Shown piece after piece: positions 22,055-22,506 of a stretch of DNA of 22,506 nucleotides (the stretch's first letter is position 1; each line of letters opens with the position of its first letter). The position numbers and the translations under genes were made by a program. The notes under the pieces were generated by a model. It saw nothing but the letters and a program-made list of their open reading frames with translations, did no database searches and was not told the origin of the DNA. This stretch comes from Collinsella sp. (GTDB taxonomy: Bacteria; Actinomycetota; Coriobacteriia; Coriobacteriales; Coriobacteriaceae): assembly GCA_019414465.1 (NCBI GenBank), contig DXLY01000014.1:1-22506 (forward strand). The letters run 5' to 3'.

Positions 22055-22506
22055 CTACTTCTTAATGCCGCGTCCCAGACGCTTGGCGACCGATGCAACG
22101 GCCTCCTCGCTGGCCGGTCCGCAGCTCACGCAGCCGTCATGGGCACGCATCTGGCCGGTGACCTCGTCCATCGCGAGCGGCGCCACCTTCTCGAGCTTAA
22201 AGCCCTTACCGGCGCGCATGTTTTCCTTGGCCACGCTGATCATAAGCTTAATGCGGTTGAGCTGGTTGACCTCAGATGCACCGGGGTCGTAGTCCACCGC
22301 AACGATGTTGCTCTCGGGATGCTGACGGCGCAGCTCCTTGATCACGGCCTTGCCCACTACGTGATTGGGCAGGCACGCGAAGGGCTGCGTGCAGATGATG
22401 TTGGGCGCGCCATGGTCGATTAGGTCGAGCATCTCGGCCGTGAGCAGCCAGCCCTCGCCCATGTTGTTGCACACCGAAAGCACCGTGCGGGCCTTGTCGG
22501 CCATGG
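22055..22506 (-). CDS. 2-hydroxyacyl-CoA dehydratase/activator-type protein, C-terminal part
   Basis: The last ~150 residues; the 5' part lies beyond the window edge. The stretches SVCNNMGEGWLLTAEMLDLI, CTQPFACLPNHVVGK, VDYDPGASEVNQLNRI and a terminal DGCVSCGPASEEAVASVAKR fit the C-terminus of long fused proteins with BadF/BadG/HgdC-type activator, DUF2229 and HgdB-like domains. Such proteins are tied to ATP-driven radical dehydration of 2-hydroxyacyl-CoA compounds in anaerobes, though the fused forms are poorly characterised. Conserved Cys (in CNN, CTQPFAC and CVSCG) could bind Fe-S clusters. A decayed 3' copy lies at 16641-16853. Confidence 0.85.
   Translation of the reverse strand, partial: MADKARTVLSVCNNMGEGWLLTAEMLDLIDHGAPNIICTQPFACLPNHVVGKAVIKELRRQHPESNIVAVDYDPGASEVNQLNRIKLMISVAKENMRAGKGFKLEKVAPLAMDEVTGQMRAHDGCVSCGPASEEAVASVAKRLGRGIKK

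Larger units (their letters stand above)
21930..22506. repeat. Right direct repeat flanking the peptide island
   Basis: Counterpart of 16516-16853, same orientation, running to the window edge. It contains the 51-bp identical block (21930-21980), a terminator, and the 3' end of the dehydratase-type gene. The repeat may extend past the window. Confidence 0.85.

Noticed and set aside
1..22506. CRISPR array, rRNA or tRNA genes
   Set aside because: No regularly spaced direct repeats and no rRNA or cloverleaf-like sequence were recognised by eye; a tRNA scan was not possible.

Overview
The window reads as a chromosomal segment of a high-GC gut actinobacterium of the Coriobacteriia, most likely Collinsella or a close relative. 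This is an inference from the gene set and codon use; no rRNA gene is present to confirm it. The backbone is GC-rich and holds short housekeeping operons. Small hairpin-forming intergenic repeats recur between genes (2861-2909, 7731-7781, 7808-7842, 9178-9192, 12361-12395).

Layout. 1-93 is the 3' tail of an unidentified + strand gene. 234-9757 is a run of minus-strand genes: a zinc-ribbon membrane protein, a YitT-family membrane protein, an envelope-stress operon (amaP, a DUF2273 protein, asp23), a YebC-family regulator, a large polytopic membrane protein (DUF6020-like), lgt, a NifU-domain Fe-S scaffold and dCMP deaminase. 9862-11153 is an AT-richer accessory pair: an XRE regulator divergent from a membrane/coiled-coil protein of unknown function. 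11293-15585 holds a remnant of a second pantothenate kinase 3' end, type III pantothenate kinase, an OPT-family oligopeptide transporter and a DUF389 membrane protein with a canonical EF-hand loop. 15711-16160 encodes a small membrane-anchored protein.

The most interesting part is 16516-22506. An AT-rich island of about 5 kb is flanked by direct repeats, each holding the 3' end of the same gene, a 2-hydroxyacyl-CoA dehydratase/activator-type protein. The right copy is intact as far as the window shows; the left copy is a decayed remnant with an internal deletion. The island has the layout of a ribosomally made, radical-SAM-modified peptide (RiPP) locus. Two tandem small Cys-rich precursor genes (56 aa with 7 Cys; 54 aa with 6 Cys), missed by a length-limited ORF scan, are followed by a radical SAM/SPASM maturase, a one-piece ABC exporter and a CPBP-like membrane protein that lacks the usual catalytic histidines. 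All five are on the minus strand with overlapping or closely coupled genes. A divergent LysR-type regulator faces them across a 158-bp AT-rich intergenic region. Its reading frame is broken by what looks like a one-base loss in a run of C.

Putative working model: the regulator (if functional) controls the divergent promoter; the two precursors are thioether-crosslinked by the SPASM enzyme and exported by the ABC protein; the CPBP-like protein acts in leader removal, immunity or as an inactive accessory. The product class (sacti-/ranthipeptide-like) and activity are inferred, not shown by the sequence.
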